60,794 bases of DNA, taken from the NCBI GenBank assembly GCA_033085395.1, contig JANQBS010000234.1:1-60794 (forward strand), in the 5' to 3' direction. Positions within the stretch are counted from its first letter, which is position 1; every line of letters begins with the position of its first letter. This stretch comes from Xanthoparmelia taractica. Its lineage: Eukaryota > Ascomycota > Lecanoromycetes > Lecanorales > Parmeliaceae. The position numbers and the translations under genes are program-made. A model generated the notes under the pieces. The model was given only the letters and a program-made list of their open reading frames with translations. It was not told the origin of the DNA and ran no database searches. Shown one piece after another: positions 21,317 through 33,229 of the stretch.

Positions 21317-24033
21317 ACAACCACGCTGTTTACACCGGTGCGGAGCAGGCATTTTGTCCGAGCATTATGGCCAGGGACTGGACTGGGGGAACTTGAAGCC
21401 TAAGGTAGAAGCGGTTGATATGGCGCCGAGCGAGAGCAACTGGATCAATAAGAAACGACGACACACGATACCAACGACATGAGCAATGATGGATTTTCAC
21501 CCTGGGAGGAGTTTCGGGTTTTTGTTTCTTTTCTTTTCTTTTCTCTACGAACTCATGCCTTCGCAAATTCTCATTTCCAATTCATGCGAAAGCCTTCACG
21601 GAGATTACTTACAGAAAGGGGAAGAGTCCGATTGGCCCCTTCACATCTTTCCTCCGTGCCACGGTCTTAGTCATGTGGGAAAGACCAATGATCAGAATGT
21701 GCTTTGTACATAGAGTTTGGGAACGGAGATTTGAATTAATGGATGAATGAGATATGAATAAGTAACGTACTTATCGCGCCATTCACATGCAATTTGCTCC
21801 TAAGAAAACGGCAAAGAACGGGAAAGAAGACAGAGAGACAGGAAAAGATAGAGAGACACAATGGACGAACTTGCACACACCTGCGAGTTTTACTTATACA
21901 TTACAGGTAGAATTGGTGTATGTGCACACGGTCGTCCTTCCTTGTGACCCTTCCTGCCTAATTTTCTGCCCCCCTCCAAATCAATATTGAAGGAAATTCG
22001 ATCGCGCACACCAAATACCAAACACCAACCTCTCCCTCCCTCGCCCCTCACAACCAATCAACCAATCACCTACCCACCTACTCTATTCTATCCCATTCAC
22101 AAATTACTCTCAATCCTCGTCAGCTTGTGCAATCCTGCACCGGCTGCAGAATGGTATCACGTAATCATCATCAAGTGACCCTTGACACATCCGGCACAGT
22201 GGTGTTTTTTTTTCTCTTAGGTGCGTATAAAGACACAGTAGGCCCTCTGAACAAAAGAAAAGCATCGAGACGTGCCTCTGCTTTGCAGAAAAAGGGGAGT
22301 TGTATCATATGATATACATGAAAATATATATCTACAAATAAGAGGAGTAGCGGAGAACCAACCCTAGACATCAGCGCTTCACCTCGAGAGCGCACAGGGC
22401 AAAAAGTGGATGCATCCTCGCCAAACGGACGTGAATGAGATCCCGACACGACATAGGAAACGCTATGCTTTGTGAATAAGCGAAGAGGGGGGAACAAGCA
22501 AAGAATAGAAGAAAGAGAATACAAGCGAAGAGAGGGGGGGAAAAGGGAAGTAGTAGAGAAAAAAAGAGGAAGAGGGAAAGATTCAGCCTTACTACAGCGG
22601 AGAAGGACGTACATAAGTAAGTAAGTGGGGGAGCGAATGAATGCGGCCAGTTTCTTCTCCGTTATGGTAAAGCTAAGGTACGCAGCAGAGAAGAGGGAAG
22701 GAGAGCCCTACCTACCGGCAAGAAAGGAAAGGCCACTGCTTTTGATTTGATAGACGTGTAGAGGTCGACGCGCATGTATTGGGAAGAGGTGGGAGTCCTG
22801 CACTGAGAAGGAGAAGAAGTTGTGGGGACCTCGACCGATGTTGCGTACGAAGAAGTCGGTCACCCATACCACAACCCAAAGAAGCAAAACGTTCGACTCC
22901 TTGGAGCGGAATGGGATAGCGAATCTCGGCCAGGCAGGCTGAGAAGGTCCGAGTGCGCACGCCGGTGGAAGTCCATCAGTTCCTCTGCCGAGATTCCAAC
23001 TGGTCTCCTTCAACTGACTCTGGTCACGATGGTAAAGTATACCAACACCCTCGTTTAACGAGTGAGGCTAGGAACGTCGGAAGGTTTGTTCGTTTTGGTT
23101 CGTGGGCAGATGGAAAGGAAAACGGTGTATGTGTGGGCACTGGCTTCGACCGGCTGGCTGCACCAGAGCTGTTCCTCCTTATAACAATTTGATCAGCAAG
23201 GAGGAGGTCTAGCGTTGACGACAACAGGCCCTGGGAAAGCGCCTTCTTCAACTCGTGTCCTGTAAAAGAGCTTCCATTCCGAGCACATGGGGCACCGAGG
23301 CGACTTCCGCACTGGACCAGCAAGTTGAATCCACCAAGGGATCGAGACTGTCGATACAAGCTCCCTCCAGGCCAGTATAAACTCCGCTGGTGAAGATACT
23401 CGTAGGCTTTCAACGTGCCTACCAAAGGTTAGCGCCGCCAAGCCTCGAGAAAAGGGACTGGGTTTGAGGAAGAGCATCAAACCCGACAGCGCTGCAGTAT
23501 ATTGGTACCGAATAGCTGATCACTCCATTGCATGGAATTTCTCTGTGGTTGTCGTTGTCCTGCCCTTGACGAGCATTGAAAAGTTTGACCTCTTTTTCCC
23601 TGCTCCAAATATCAAAGCCGGCAAAAGCCCACTGCATGAATCTGTAAACACTTCACCGCCGACAACACTTCACATTCAAACCGATTTCCTTTTAGCGTCG
23701 TCGGCTCCAGCCTTACGTCGCTTTGAGTTATCGATCATGCTCGCTACCGCTGCAAGCTTCACAGCTTCCTCACGCACGCGGACTTTCGAATACAACCTTC
23801 CTAAGTCACCGCCCATACTGCTCTTGCACTTCTAGAAGTCTAGAAGAGATATCTTTATCTTCCAGAAGACACGGGCATTTTCAAACGTGTAGTCAGAAAA
23901 GCACCTCCACCTATACGTCCAACTCATTTCTCTAAACCTCAAATCCGAGCTCCGTGGAAGATCTTGACCAAGGTTACACCGCACTACTTTCTAACGCTTC
24001 TCGCATCTTCTGACCCTGAAAGAATAAGTCGTC
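21317..24033. other. Intergenic region between paralogues 4 and 5
   Basis: About 2.7 kb, the longest gap in the array. It contains purine/pyrimidine-skewed tracts (pyrimidine-rich 22000-22100, purine-rich 22480-22600) and several overlapping open stretches of 60-147 codons on both strands with no recognisable domain or splice support. I see no remnant of the family modules here by eye. Confidence 0.5.
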
Positions 24034-27000
24034 ATGATGTCCGGTCGAGCATCCCAGTACGACCAGATGCCTGGTGCGTTCCCAAGTGACGATGAAGAGG
24101 AGTATACCGAGGAAGACTTCTTGGAGATGATGAACGACGTCACCCGTCTGTACACTAGATTACCTCCTTGATGGCTAGAAGACTAACATCGAACAGGCGA
24201 AATTGTCAATGAGAGTGATGGAAGTTTCTTAAATCCTCCATCAGCACAACCGCAAGCCGAGAGGATAAGGTACCTTCCCAAAACGAGACCTGACGAAGTA
24301 ATTGCAGCCCTCGAGCAATTCCAACAAAGTGAGCAGGCCCAGTTTGGTAAAGGTCGAAATCGAAGCTTTGGTTTCAATGTAGCTGCATCAGCGGCTAGCC
24401 ATGAGCTGCCCTCGTATGCTTACCAACCATCTTTCACGGCGTATGAGTCACGTGATATAAATCAAAATAGACCATCAGGCGGGAACGGCAGGACACCGAG
24501 TGCTGGAAACGAGACGTTGGAGTATGGGAAACACTCCACTTCAGCTCCACGAGCCAGGAACCAGGGTAGCAGCTACTTTGGAATCTCAGGCAGGAATAGT
24601 GGCCACCATTCTTCCATCTCATCCCAGCAGTCTCGTCCGCAAACCATTCGGAATCAAGCTGGTGCTTATGGAGGAGCCTACATCTCTGGCTACCAACGAT
24701 CCCCCTATCTTCTTCCAAGCCAGGGGCCCCAGGATGTCAACAAACCTCTACAGCGTTTCTACACCCACTCTCCAGCACCGCATCGCCTTCACGCTTTGCC
24801 TCCCCGCGCTCAACGGCTTTCTACATTGGGAGCTGCTGTGGATGCTTGGGCCCAGCCTACTGCCAATCGCACTCCGAGTGCGAATGCTCTTCGACCTTCT
24901 ATCCAGCGCTTCGCAGAGCCCGAGAGCGACTCCCTGTCAGTGATACACGATGACACCAACTCTGTACCACCCGCCCTTCGTACCCGTCCTACCAACGCTA
25001 GGCAATCCGATACCCCTCTCGAATCAAATGACGAAGATCAGGACCTTGAGAAAGCACCTGAAAAGGACACAAACAAGAGAAGGAATGGTTTGCCGGCCAA
25101 GAGGTGTGCGACGCTCAGAAAGACAACCTATAAGCAGGGCATAACAAAGGTGGTGAATGGGCAGCTTATGTGGTTGGACCCTAATGAGCTGGAGGACAAG
25201 AAGTGGAGTAATTTGCAACCTCCTCCCACATCACGATAGCAGGTCGGCCTAATTCAAACAGAGCCGGCGGTAGTCATGGATAATATCAGAAAATACATCC
25301 TACGACAGCAAGACAAGGAGGCACAAGCACTAGGGTGCAGCTATCGTAAGTCATATTGCACCGGCAAATTGAACGCCTTTTCTAATAGACACAGTCTATC
25401 CGGATGTACCCGGTGGAGAGCCATATGGCGACACCGCATTCTTTCTCCCGCATGAACATTTGGGCGAAGCGCGAGATGCTCGCGCAGATCTCGTCTTCAC
25501 GATAGATGAGACCGACCAGAACAATCCTCAGCCGGACTACGATCCGGGTTGGATGATGTACGATCCTGTGAAGAAAGAGATCAGCGATAACGGCACTGTG
25601 ATTGTCTTGGGCCCTGCAGACAATCCAATCGTGAACTGGAAAGAAGTTCCATTGTGCATTTCGCCGCACATGGACGGTTCCAAGAGTAAGTGACCTTTTC
25701 CCCACTGAGGATTGCGGTCTACGTGGGTGGGAAAGCTTCCAGCAGCACCTTATTTATTCGATCAGCACTGACCCAAGTGGTACATTCACAAAGCGTTACT
25801 GACTCCATTGCCATATAGTGGAATACATGAGGAGGGTCAACAAAGCAATCCGGCAACAGGATAGTAAGCTAGCCGCACTAGCAAGTGTTCTGTCGTCTGT
25901 TAACGATACTATAGTATGGGCTCGCATGCCGCGGTGGTACTGGCAGAAGCCCGGCGACCCGCAGACCCTCAGACAAATCAGTTCCGCGAACGCAATGGTC
26001 AACATGCCCTTGCAGCGCTTTCGACAAAAGGCAGGCTGCCTCACCTGGGCAGATCGTCGTGGCAGCGATGAACTCGAGCTAGGTTTAAAGAATCTCCTCA
26101 ACAGCACTGCCGTCGGCCGTCAATGTATCGCAGCAAACTCGATGAGGGGCTTCGGCCGCGACTTGAACGGGGCGGAACGTCTTCTGGTCAAACGGGGCAA
26201 TGCAGACGGGAAATATCTGAGGAATGCTGGCGACAGAGCCTTGGATGAGAATACTCGAAACGAACGAAGAGCGAAGGAAGACGAGAGGATTGCTAAGACC
26301 CTGCAGGCTGAAAATCCATCGATACCAGCATCTTCAACGCCATCTGTTTCAGCAGCCGCACCCAAGAAGGCAGCTAAACCGGTAGCCGTGCGGTCTCGCA
26401 AGCGGGATCGCAGCGATGACGAAGACGACTCAGAAGGCTCGGAGTATAATGACTCCACTCAGCGAAGACCTCATAAGCGAATCCGCCGGGCGAGAGTAGA
26501 ACATCGTAGTCCCGCAGTTGATGACGATCTTGCCATGTTCGATGAGCCAAATATGAGCATCGAGACTCCCCATCCTAGCCAACGATACCAGCTGAGGAAA
26601 TCTGCGAGACAAGAAGCTATTCGCGGAGAGCATGCAAGGGTCGAAGAGTCATCTGATGAAAATTCGCCTGAAGAAGGTGAAGAACATCCTGATGAGGAAG
26701 TCTCGGGAGCTGAGGCAGAGAGTGAGGATGAAGACGTGGACCAAGACGAGGACCAGCAAGAGGAAGAAGGTGATGGACAAGACGAAGACCTGGACGATGA
26801 AGGCGAGGTACCGGAAACCATCCCACCAGACCCAATCCTCGAAGATCCTCATGGCGAGCTCTCAGGCGCCGGCAACGCAGAGGCGAAAGAGTCTGATCTC
26901 GAAGCCCATAGGAGGTGGGTGAGAGAATTCCTTTACGAAGACCAAGAAGACTACGCCTCCTCGCTTGAGCGTCGACGTACAACGCAGCCCCCCGCCCGCT

Positions 27001-27434
27001 ATCCGAACGCTATCAACCCAAGCAGCCCATTGGATGCTACGACATCAGAGGTCAACTACAGCGAAGTCGACCCGTCGACCGATAGCGAGGTTGCTAGCTT
27101 GGCCGAAGCTCTGTGCTCAACCAAGAAGATGTTTTGGGAGTGGACAGGACAGACGGTGCCGCAGCTAGACCGCGAGAAGAGCTACGGTGAGCAGTACAGA
27201 GAGCTACGCAAGGCTTTTGAAGACTGGTGGAGCAGGAATGCCGAGGGTCCTCTTCCTGTTCTTGTTGGGGTGACGCATTGGGGGTCCTCGGTGGATGATT
27301 GGGAGCCCGTTAAGAAAGATGCGGTGTACTACGAGGCATACAAAAAGGGCTATCGAGCTCCTCGTGATGAACATGGGAGGATCGTTGATGTGCCAGGACC
27401 ACTGCTGGAAAAGTTTGCCGATATTGGGTATTGA
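24034..27434 (+). CDS. Tandem-family paralogue 5, full-length type, 1022 aa, six exons
   Basis: Exons: 24034-24145, 24197-25207, 25262-25345, 25389-25685, 25819-25863, 25915-27434, all in phase. Modules: acidic start DDEEEYTEEDFLEMMNDV, matching paralogue 6; Ser/Gln-rich region; GQLMWLDPNELEDKKW (about 358-373); PAVVMDNIRKYILRQQ in an 84-nt exon; GWMMYDP...GTVIVLGPADNPIVNW (about 454-485); WARMP (about 517), NMPLQRFRQKAGCLTWADR, NSMRGFGRDL; a strongly acidic Glu/Asp stretch (about 758-818); C-terminal block (about 911-1005) with FWEWTGQTVPQL, SYGEQYREL, DWWSRN, THWGSSVDDWEPVKKD and YYEAYKKGYRAP. The 51-nt intron 25864-25914 is a multiple of three without stops, so a retained form would add 17 residues before WARMP. 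The fourth intron (133 nt) has no counterpart in the other copies. Confidence 0.8.
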
Positions 27435-28038
27435 GACGTTAGCAGATGGCGGTATGGAAGCGCTGAAGGCAGGACACCTTGCTGAACGAACGGCACCTGC
27501 TTACGTCCACGCGTTGCGCAGGACAAAGAGGAGGATATCTTGGGAGAGGAGGACGAGACTTGTTTCTTAATGGTTTTGCAAGGACCGCAGCACAAGATGC
27601 GCGGTCCTTATGGGATATAGAGGCACCGGCCGGTTGAGGTGGATAGGTTTCAAGGGCAGGGATATGGAAGGCGGTTTACTTGACGAGATGATCAACGGCA
27701 CAATAGTATCGCATTATGAGGAGTTGTAAGGTCTCGAGCAGGGACGGCTTGAGGTCTTGAGGTTCCTTCTTTAGGGGATCTCCGCCATAGAGCTATCTCT
27801 CTCAGCGTTCCAAAAATTCGTAGTCAGACATAAGGTAGACTGGAGCTTTCCCTGCGCTCTCGTAAACACAGTTATCGCTCGCTGGTTAGTGGAAAATTCG
27901 TGGTGAGTGCACCATAAACAACACCCATATCTCCAACACGAAACCTTCTGACACCGCGTTTCGAAAACTAGCAACGGCTCATAGACATATAACATCTTGC
28001 ATCGTCTGTATCTCCAGTAACTCATACATCAAGGCACC
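27435..28038. other. Intergenic region between paralogues 5 and 6
   Basis: About 600 bases, the terminator side of paralogue 5 and the promoter of paralogue 6. No gene or repeat seen. Confidence 0.6.
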
Positions 28039-31000
28039 ATGGCATTCAACAATCAACCCTGTCAACCCCGGATGCCTGGCACCTTCTCAAATGTTGAGAG
28101 AGACGAGTACGGCTACACAGAAGAGGAGTACGTCCAGATGATGGACGACGTCGCCAGTAAGTACAATAAGCCCCCAGATATGGTTGGCACCACAGTAATA
28201 AGATATAGACGCCATTTTCGAGGGACATGACCAGGTCCCCTCGACACCCCAAGTGGGACGCAGAGAGTCTCGACCCAGTGCCAGTCATGATGTCCCAGAG
28301 TCAGGAGGCCGCAATCGAGCACGAGTCCAAGAAGACAACCGTGCTACTCAGCCTCGGGTAAGCAGTCGTGGCGGGGGAACCATTAGCGGCGAAGGGGGTG
28401 CCAGGTTCCACCCACACAGTCGTTACCAGCAAAATGTTCCGCCAAACGCATTCGGTAAGATTGGAGATACATATCCGACTCCTCCAACTGCACGGCACAA
28501 CTATTGGGATACCCCCACTCACTATGTGAACCACGACCCTCAGCCAAGCTCGTTCAGAAGCTATGGAGGTCCATCTTCGAGTACTCAACCGGCACAACGC
28601 AACAGCTCCAACTTCTCAGCTCGAAGATCTCAAGAATATGGTCTTGGTTTACAGACATACCCTCCTCCATGGGACCAAAGTCAGTCTGCTCATAGATCAA
28701 TGCCAGTATCTCAGCCACTACAGCGGAGCCCCGGGAATGGCAGTTCAGATTGGCATCGGAAACCCGCCAAATGGGCCTTTGCACCGCAGTTTGCACTAAC
28801 CTCGAATGCTCCATCTCCATATGCAGCAAGTAAACCAGACTCAAACGTTTACTCACAGCCAAAGCCTAGCCCAAGATATCCAACAATGGCGACAGTGGGC
28901 GATGAAGTTGAGGAAAGAGGAGACTCGTTAGAGCAAGGAGAGAAACGGAAGGCAGGTGAGAACCAAGAGCTGACCACGACAAAAATGACAAACAAGTCCA
29001 AAAGGGCATCGAAGGCCCAAGAGGATGTTCGTAGAGGGCTAACTCGCGTAAACGACGACGACGAGCTCGAGTGGTTGGCGACAGCTGACAGCGAAGGAGG
29101 TAAAGTCTCATCCATGCATGTCCTTCCATGTTAATCTAACCAATCATAGTCCTAGCGGTGCGACACGATGACATCATACCCCAGCTGATAGCCATCGCAG
29201 AAGCGGAGAGGGTTGCCAGCGGGGCTCAGTATGGTCAGTCCCAATATAGCCGCGATCGAGAGAATTTTGGCTAACTAGGATAGAACACCCGGATGAACCA
29301 GGACCTGGTAAATACAATGTGACTTCGTTCTACCGCAAGCACATCCACTGGGGCCCTAGTAGAGATGACCGTCCAGAGATCCTCTTCGCTTGGGAAGAAG
29401 ATAAGGAAAAGAACCCTAGGCCCAGATGCCCGGGCTACATGTATTGGGAAGACAACGGGAAGAGGTACGTTGTTCTCGACCCACACGATAATCCCGTGAA
29501 GGATTGGGACCTTCCATCTACGATTGCCTCCAATATTCCAGGATACAAACTGGAAGCTATGCGGCGCGAAAACATGAGTCTAGGGCATAAAGACTGTAAG
29601 TATTTCGGATACGGGTATAATCACCCCTTTGCTAACCTTTTGTTAGTTTGGGCTCGCATGCCGAGTCGTATCAACGTCGGCACGGAGGGTCAACCCATTT
29701 GGGCCGAGCTAGGACACCCAAACTCTATTGTCAACATGCCGATGGAACGCTTTCGGTTCCTTGCGGGCTTGTGCAGCTGGACAGAGCGCAAGAAGACCTC
29801 GACAATCAAGGCGGGCCTCAAGAAGCTCTACGGGACTAAGCTCCAAAACAACACTGTCAGAGCCTTCGGACGCGATCTTACTACTAAAGAGATCATCGAG
29901 ATCAAGAAAGGCGACAACGCACGGTTCCCAATAAAAGGCGATGTTGTACCCGCCACCCGAAAGGCCTCCACGAAGCACAAGAGCAAAGGCACAGGTAGGC
30001 CGATGAAGAGGAACGGCAATGCCAAAGGGGCAAAAGCCAACCCTCGGGAGCGAAAGCATTCCATCGAAGACGAAAAAAGGGTGTCCTCGGAGGGAGATGC
30101 TCTGACTCCTGTCAGGCCACACAAGCGAGCTCGCCAGGGGAGGAAGGAGGAGGATAGCGTTGCCGCCGAAGTCGATGACCTTGTCATGTTCGGACAATCC
30201 CCGACCATTATCGGTCAAGACAATGGCACTCGACGATATCCGTTCAGAGCGACTCGAAAAGACCCAAGCGGTCGCAGAAGAATCGAAGAAATTGAGGAAG
30301 TTTCAGGCGAGAGCTCGACTGATGGAGAGTATGAAGAGGATTCAACCAAACGCCACTCCCTTGGAAATGTTCGGAACAAGGGACCCTCAAACAATAGCTC
30401 CGCTGAGGAGGAAGGCCACTTTATCTCTACCTGGGTTGAGGGAGACAAAGACCCTCGTAGCGAGAGCGACGAAGTCAACTCGGCCTCGCAGAAAAATCCG
30501 TCAGGGACGGATGATGAAGAAACGCCAACCTCTAGAACTCCATTCAGACGAATTCCGGGAGCAGCCGATGTTGGCGGCAAGAGTAAAGGACCTTCATGGG
30601 TGAGCCCGACAGGGAAAGAAGGTGAAAGCAATGAAGGGAAGGATTATCGACAGGCAGTAGTGCCTGTGAGCATTGATGGGAGGATTCACTATGCCACATA
30701 CGAAGGCCTTGTCAGCGTCGGCGAACCTAGTACTCCCTTTCAAAGCCAAGTCGGAAGAACAAATGGTGCATCCCTTATGCAAAGTGAATCACTTCTGCCG
30801 CAGCCGGACCCTTTCGATGTCATGATGAGAATGCCATTGTTCGAACAGGGGAGTCTTGAAGAGGAAGAAACGAAGCGGGTAAGGGAATTCCTTGGGGAAG
30901 AGGAGGCAGAAGCCCATGCGCCCCCTTTGAAGCGTCTGCGTGCAGAACATCCGGCCTTGCCACTCTCAGGACCGGTCACGAGTGGAGTTACTAGCGACTT

Positions 31001-31544
31001 TCCACCACAACTGGTCCCACCACCGACCAATTCACCACAAGTCAACGACAGTAGAACGGCTCCTCCAGGCCCTCATGCAAAACTTTCCCAAACACGGGAG
31101 CGGAAGCTTGACGCCGAATGGGCACAGGTTTTTGAGCAAATGTTCTTGGGTCATGGGTTTCAATCAGTTGACTACAGCGAGGTGCCTCCCTGGAACGACG
31201 ACGAGATCCAGAGCCTCATTGACGCCTTGCTCCCCACTCGAGAGATATACTTCGCATGGACCGGAGAGCCAGCCCCGAGAACTGATCCGCAACAAAGCTA
31301 CCGTGCACAATTCGACACGATATTCGGGGCATTCCAAGACTGGTGGAGAGAGCATCGCTCAAATGAATCTCTGCCGATTTTAGCTGGCGTTATGCACTGG
31401 GGACGGTCAGTAGATGATTGGCAACCTCCGAGCAAAGACTCGATCTACTATGAAGCCTTCAAGAAAGGCCACCGGGCACAGCGCGGAGATCTACCGGACT
31501 GGCCGGGACCAAGGCTTGAGGATGCTTTCAGGATGGCACATTGA
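28039..31544 (+). CDS. Tandem-family paralogue 6, full-length type, 1100 aa, five exons
   Basis: Exons: 28039-28156, 28209-29099, 29150-29233, 29284-29595, 29647-31544, all GT-AG and in phase. Modules: acidic start with GYTEEEYVQMMDDV; Gln/Ser/Pro-rich region; DDDELEWLATAD (about 323-334); AVRHDDIIPQLIAIAEAE in an 84-nt exon, exactly the paralogue 5 length; HIHWGP, GYMYWEDNGKRYVVLDPHDN (about 413-432) and PVKDWDLP; FWARMP (about 469), NMPMERFRFLAGLCSWTER, NTVRAFGRDLTTKE; basic patch (KRNGNAKGAKANPRERKH); acidic linker; C-terminal block (about 989-1090) with YFAWTGEPAPRTDP, SYRAQF, DWWREH, HWGRSVDDWQPPSKD, YYEAFKKGHRA. The intron 29596-29646 is 51 nt and stop-free, so retention adds 17 residues just as in paralogue 5. 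Closest to paralogue 5; function unknown. Confidence 0.8.
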
Positions 31545-32059
31545 GACGATGACCGATTAAAGCGAGGAAAGGTCAAAAGGCTTAGTACAGCATGGCTTGT
31601 TTTGATCGTTACAGACTAAGCCGGAAGGTCATGATTACATAGAATACCAAATTGTGGTTTTCCAAGTGTAGTGTAGGGAGGCTATTTCGAAGATTCCCAG
31701 CGCCTCCTGGTAGCGATTTGAAGCATAGGTTGTCCATGAACCAAGGTTCAATGAGAGATACTTCAGACGGGCCAAAGCCATGGGGTCTGAAAGCAACTGA
31801 AGATTTGGCCAGGCCAATGCCTCTTGAGTGGCCGAGCAAGCGTGTGTTCAAATGTAAACACCATTGTCATGAAACGTAGGGCTGATCGTAGTGCCTCGGA
31901 CATTCTTGTTGACTCAATCGTCCACCTCAGTCACCTCGCTCACTCGGGCAGCAGAGTCCTGTATGCAGATCTCGTGATTTGCAACTCCGCATTCATCTCC
32001 TTCTCATTTTCATAACACCAAGGTTCAACTAAGTTCCGACAACGGTAATTTCCTGTGAG
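31545..32059. other. Intergenic region, nothing supported
   Basis: About 515 bases between paralogue 6 and the next gene on the same strand. Short unremarkable open stretches only; presumably terminator and promoter. Confidence 0.6.
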
Positions 32060-33229
32060 ATGGATACTCGTGGGAGCATCGAACAAACCGCCACCCAAGC
32101 AGTCGGAACGTTCCAATCTGCACCATCAGTTACTTCAGGTGCCATGCCAGGCCCATCGGCACCCTCGCAAGAGGTCCAGTCTGGCAGTATTCCACGGGCA
32201 AATAGCGTGTACGCAGTAGATTCGCGAGAGCTAAGGCCAAGCACCTGGGACGAGGTCTATGTACTCCAGGACGCATTGGAGCCATCTATTCGGAGCTTCA
32301 CGCGCATTACTGCAAGAACCCCTCCACTGGTCTCGGGCTCTCCATGGCTATCGTATGACGAGCAACTCGAAATCCTTCAACGGGAATCAGATCGATGTTG
32401 GGGCGCAGATCAGCGCCCTGGAGCTCCTCCCAAACTTGCTAAACTTGCCGCCTGGGAAGGTGGGATCCTGATGGTCGGTAAAGCAGGATTCCGTATCACA
32501 GAAGAGATGGCCGAAGAATTCACGCACAAAAGTTTCCATGGAAACAAGCACCGCGACGGGTCGCTAAGCTGGTATCAAGACACATTCTGTGAGCAAGCAC
32601 ATGACGAAGCCGAGCGTATGCTGTCGGCAGCGGACGCCCGAAGGGAAGGATTCAGAGCGCAAGTCGTAGAGGGACAGGAGCAGCAAGACGTTTCTGAAAA
32701 GATCACGAGGATCCTCGATAGTATTGTCGCACGAGATCCTGAGCAATACTTGGCATGGCTGTCGACCATGGGGTATTTCTTCTTCAAGTTGAAGGATCAC
32801 AATCCTTACGCTTTTTCTTGGGAAGACTGGTGCACATGGAAGGCTCCAAGGAGCTTTGAGATTTGCTGCAGGCAAAATTCTGCTGTGAGGAGGCCGCCAT
32901 TCGGCCCTGGAGCGATCGACGGAACCAAATACGGACCACCAGGGGACAGGCCAACCATCACTCTCGACGAAGCTAAGAAGGGCAACAGAAGAGCGATGGA
33001 GTTCCGAGACGTAGGCAATGGGATCGAGGTATTTATGAATGCGAAAGCCCAATATTACCTGAGCAACGGTGAAGCGACGTCTCGGGAGGGAGCAGCACAC
33101 TTCCATGCGATTCGAGGCCAAGATGTCTGGTTCTTTGAGCTTACGAAATCCTTCATGGAGGTAAACGATGATCAAAGTCGCCAAAGAGAAGTAGAGGTCG
33201 AGGCAAGCTTTTGTTGCCACCGACAATGA
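32060..33229 (+). CDS. Array-associated protein with a C-terminal-block-like domain, 389 aa
   Basis: Single long frame from an ATG after a short leader. I know no named family. Residues about 60-140 appear to be a diverged copy of the C-terminal block of paralogues 1, 5 and 6: VLQDALEPS, then ARTPPLV, LSYDEQLEIL, W at the WW position, and PKLAKLAAWEGG aligned with LPILAGVMHWGRS. The other modules are missing, so this would be a one-domain relative at the end of the array. The rest includes an Arg/Gln/Glu-rich helix (about 195-220) and a Trp/Phe-rich region (about 230-285, FSWEDWCTW). An alternative end exists: splicing 33161 (GTAAAC) to 33257 (CCAG) replaces the last residues and ends at 33332, for a 391-aa protein. 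Confidence 0.55.
   Translation: MDTRGSIEQTATQAVGTFQSAPSVTSGAMPGPSAPSQEVQSGSIPRANSVYAVDSRELRPSTWDEVYVLQDALEPSIRSFTRITARTPPLVSGSPWLSYDEQLEILQRESDRCWGADQRPGAPPKLAKLAAWEGGILMVGKAGFRITEEMAEEFTHKSFHGNKHRDGSLSWYQDTFCEQAHDEAERMLSAADARREGFRAQVVEGQEQQDVSEKITRILDSIVARDPEQYLAWLSTMGYFFFKLKDHNPYAFSWEDWCTWKAPRSFEICCRQNSAVRRPPFGPGAIDGTKYGPPGDRPTITLDEAKKGNRRAMEFRDVGNGIEVFMNAKAQYYLSNGEATSREGAAHFHAIRGQDVWFFELTKSFMEVNDDQSRQREVEVEASFCCHRQ

Noticed and set aside
22171..22614. 147-codon minus-strand open stretch, Ser/Phe/Leu-rich
   Set aside because: Complement of a purine-rich, low-complexity tract; no support.
26471..26821. Ser-rich open frame on the minus strand
   Set aside because: Antisense shadow of the Glu/Asp-rich linker of paralogue 5.
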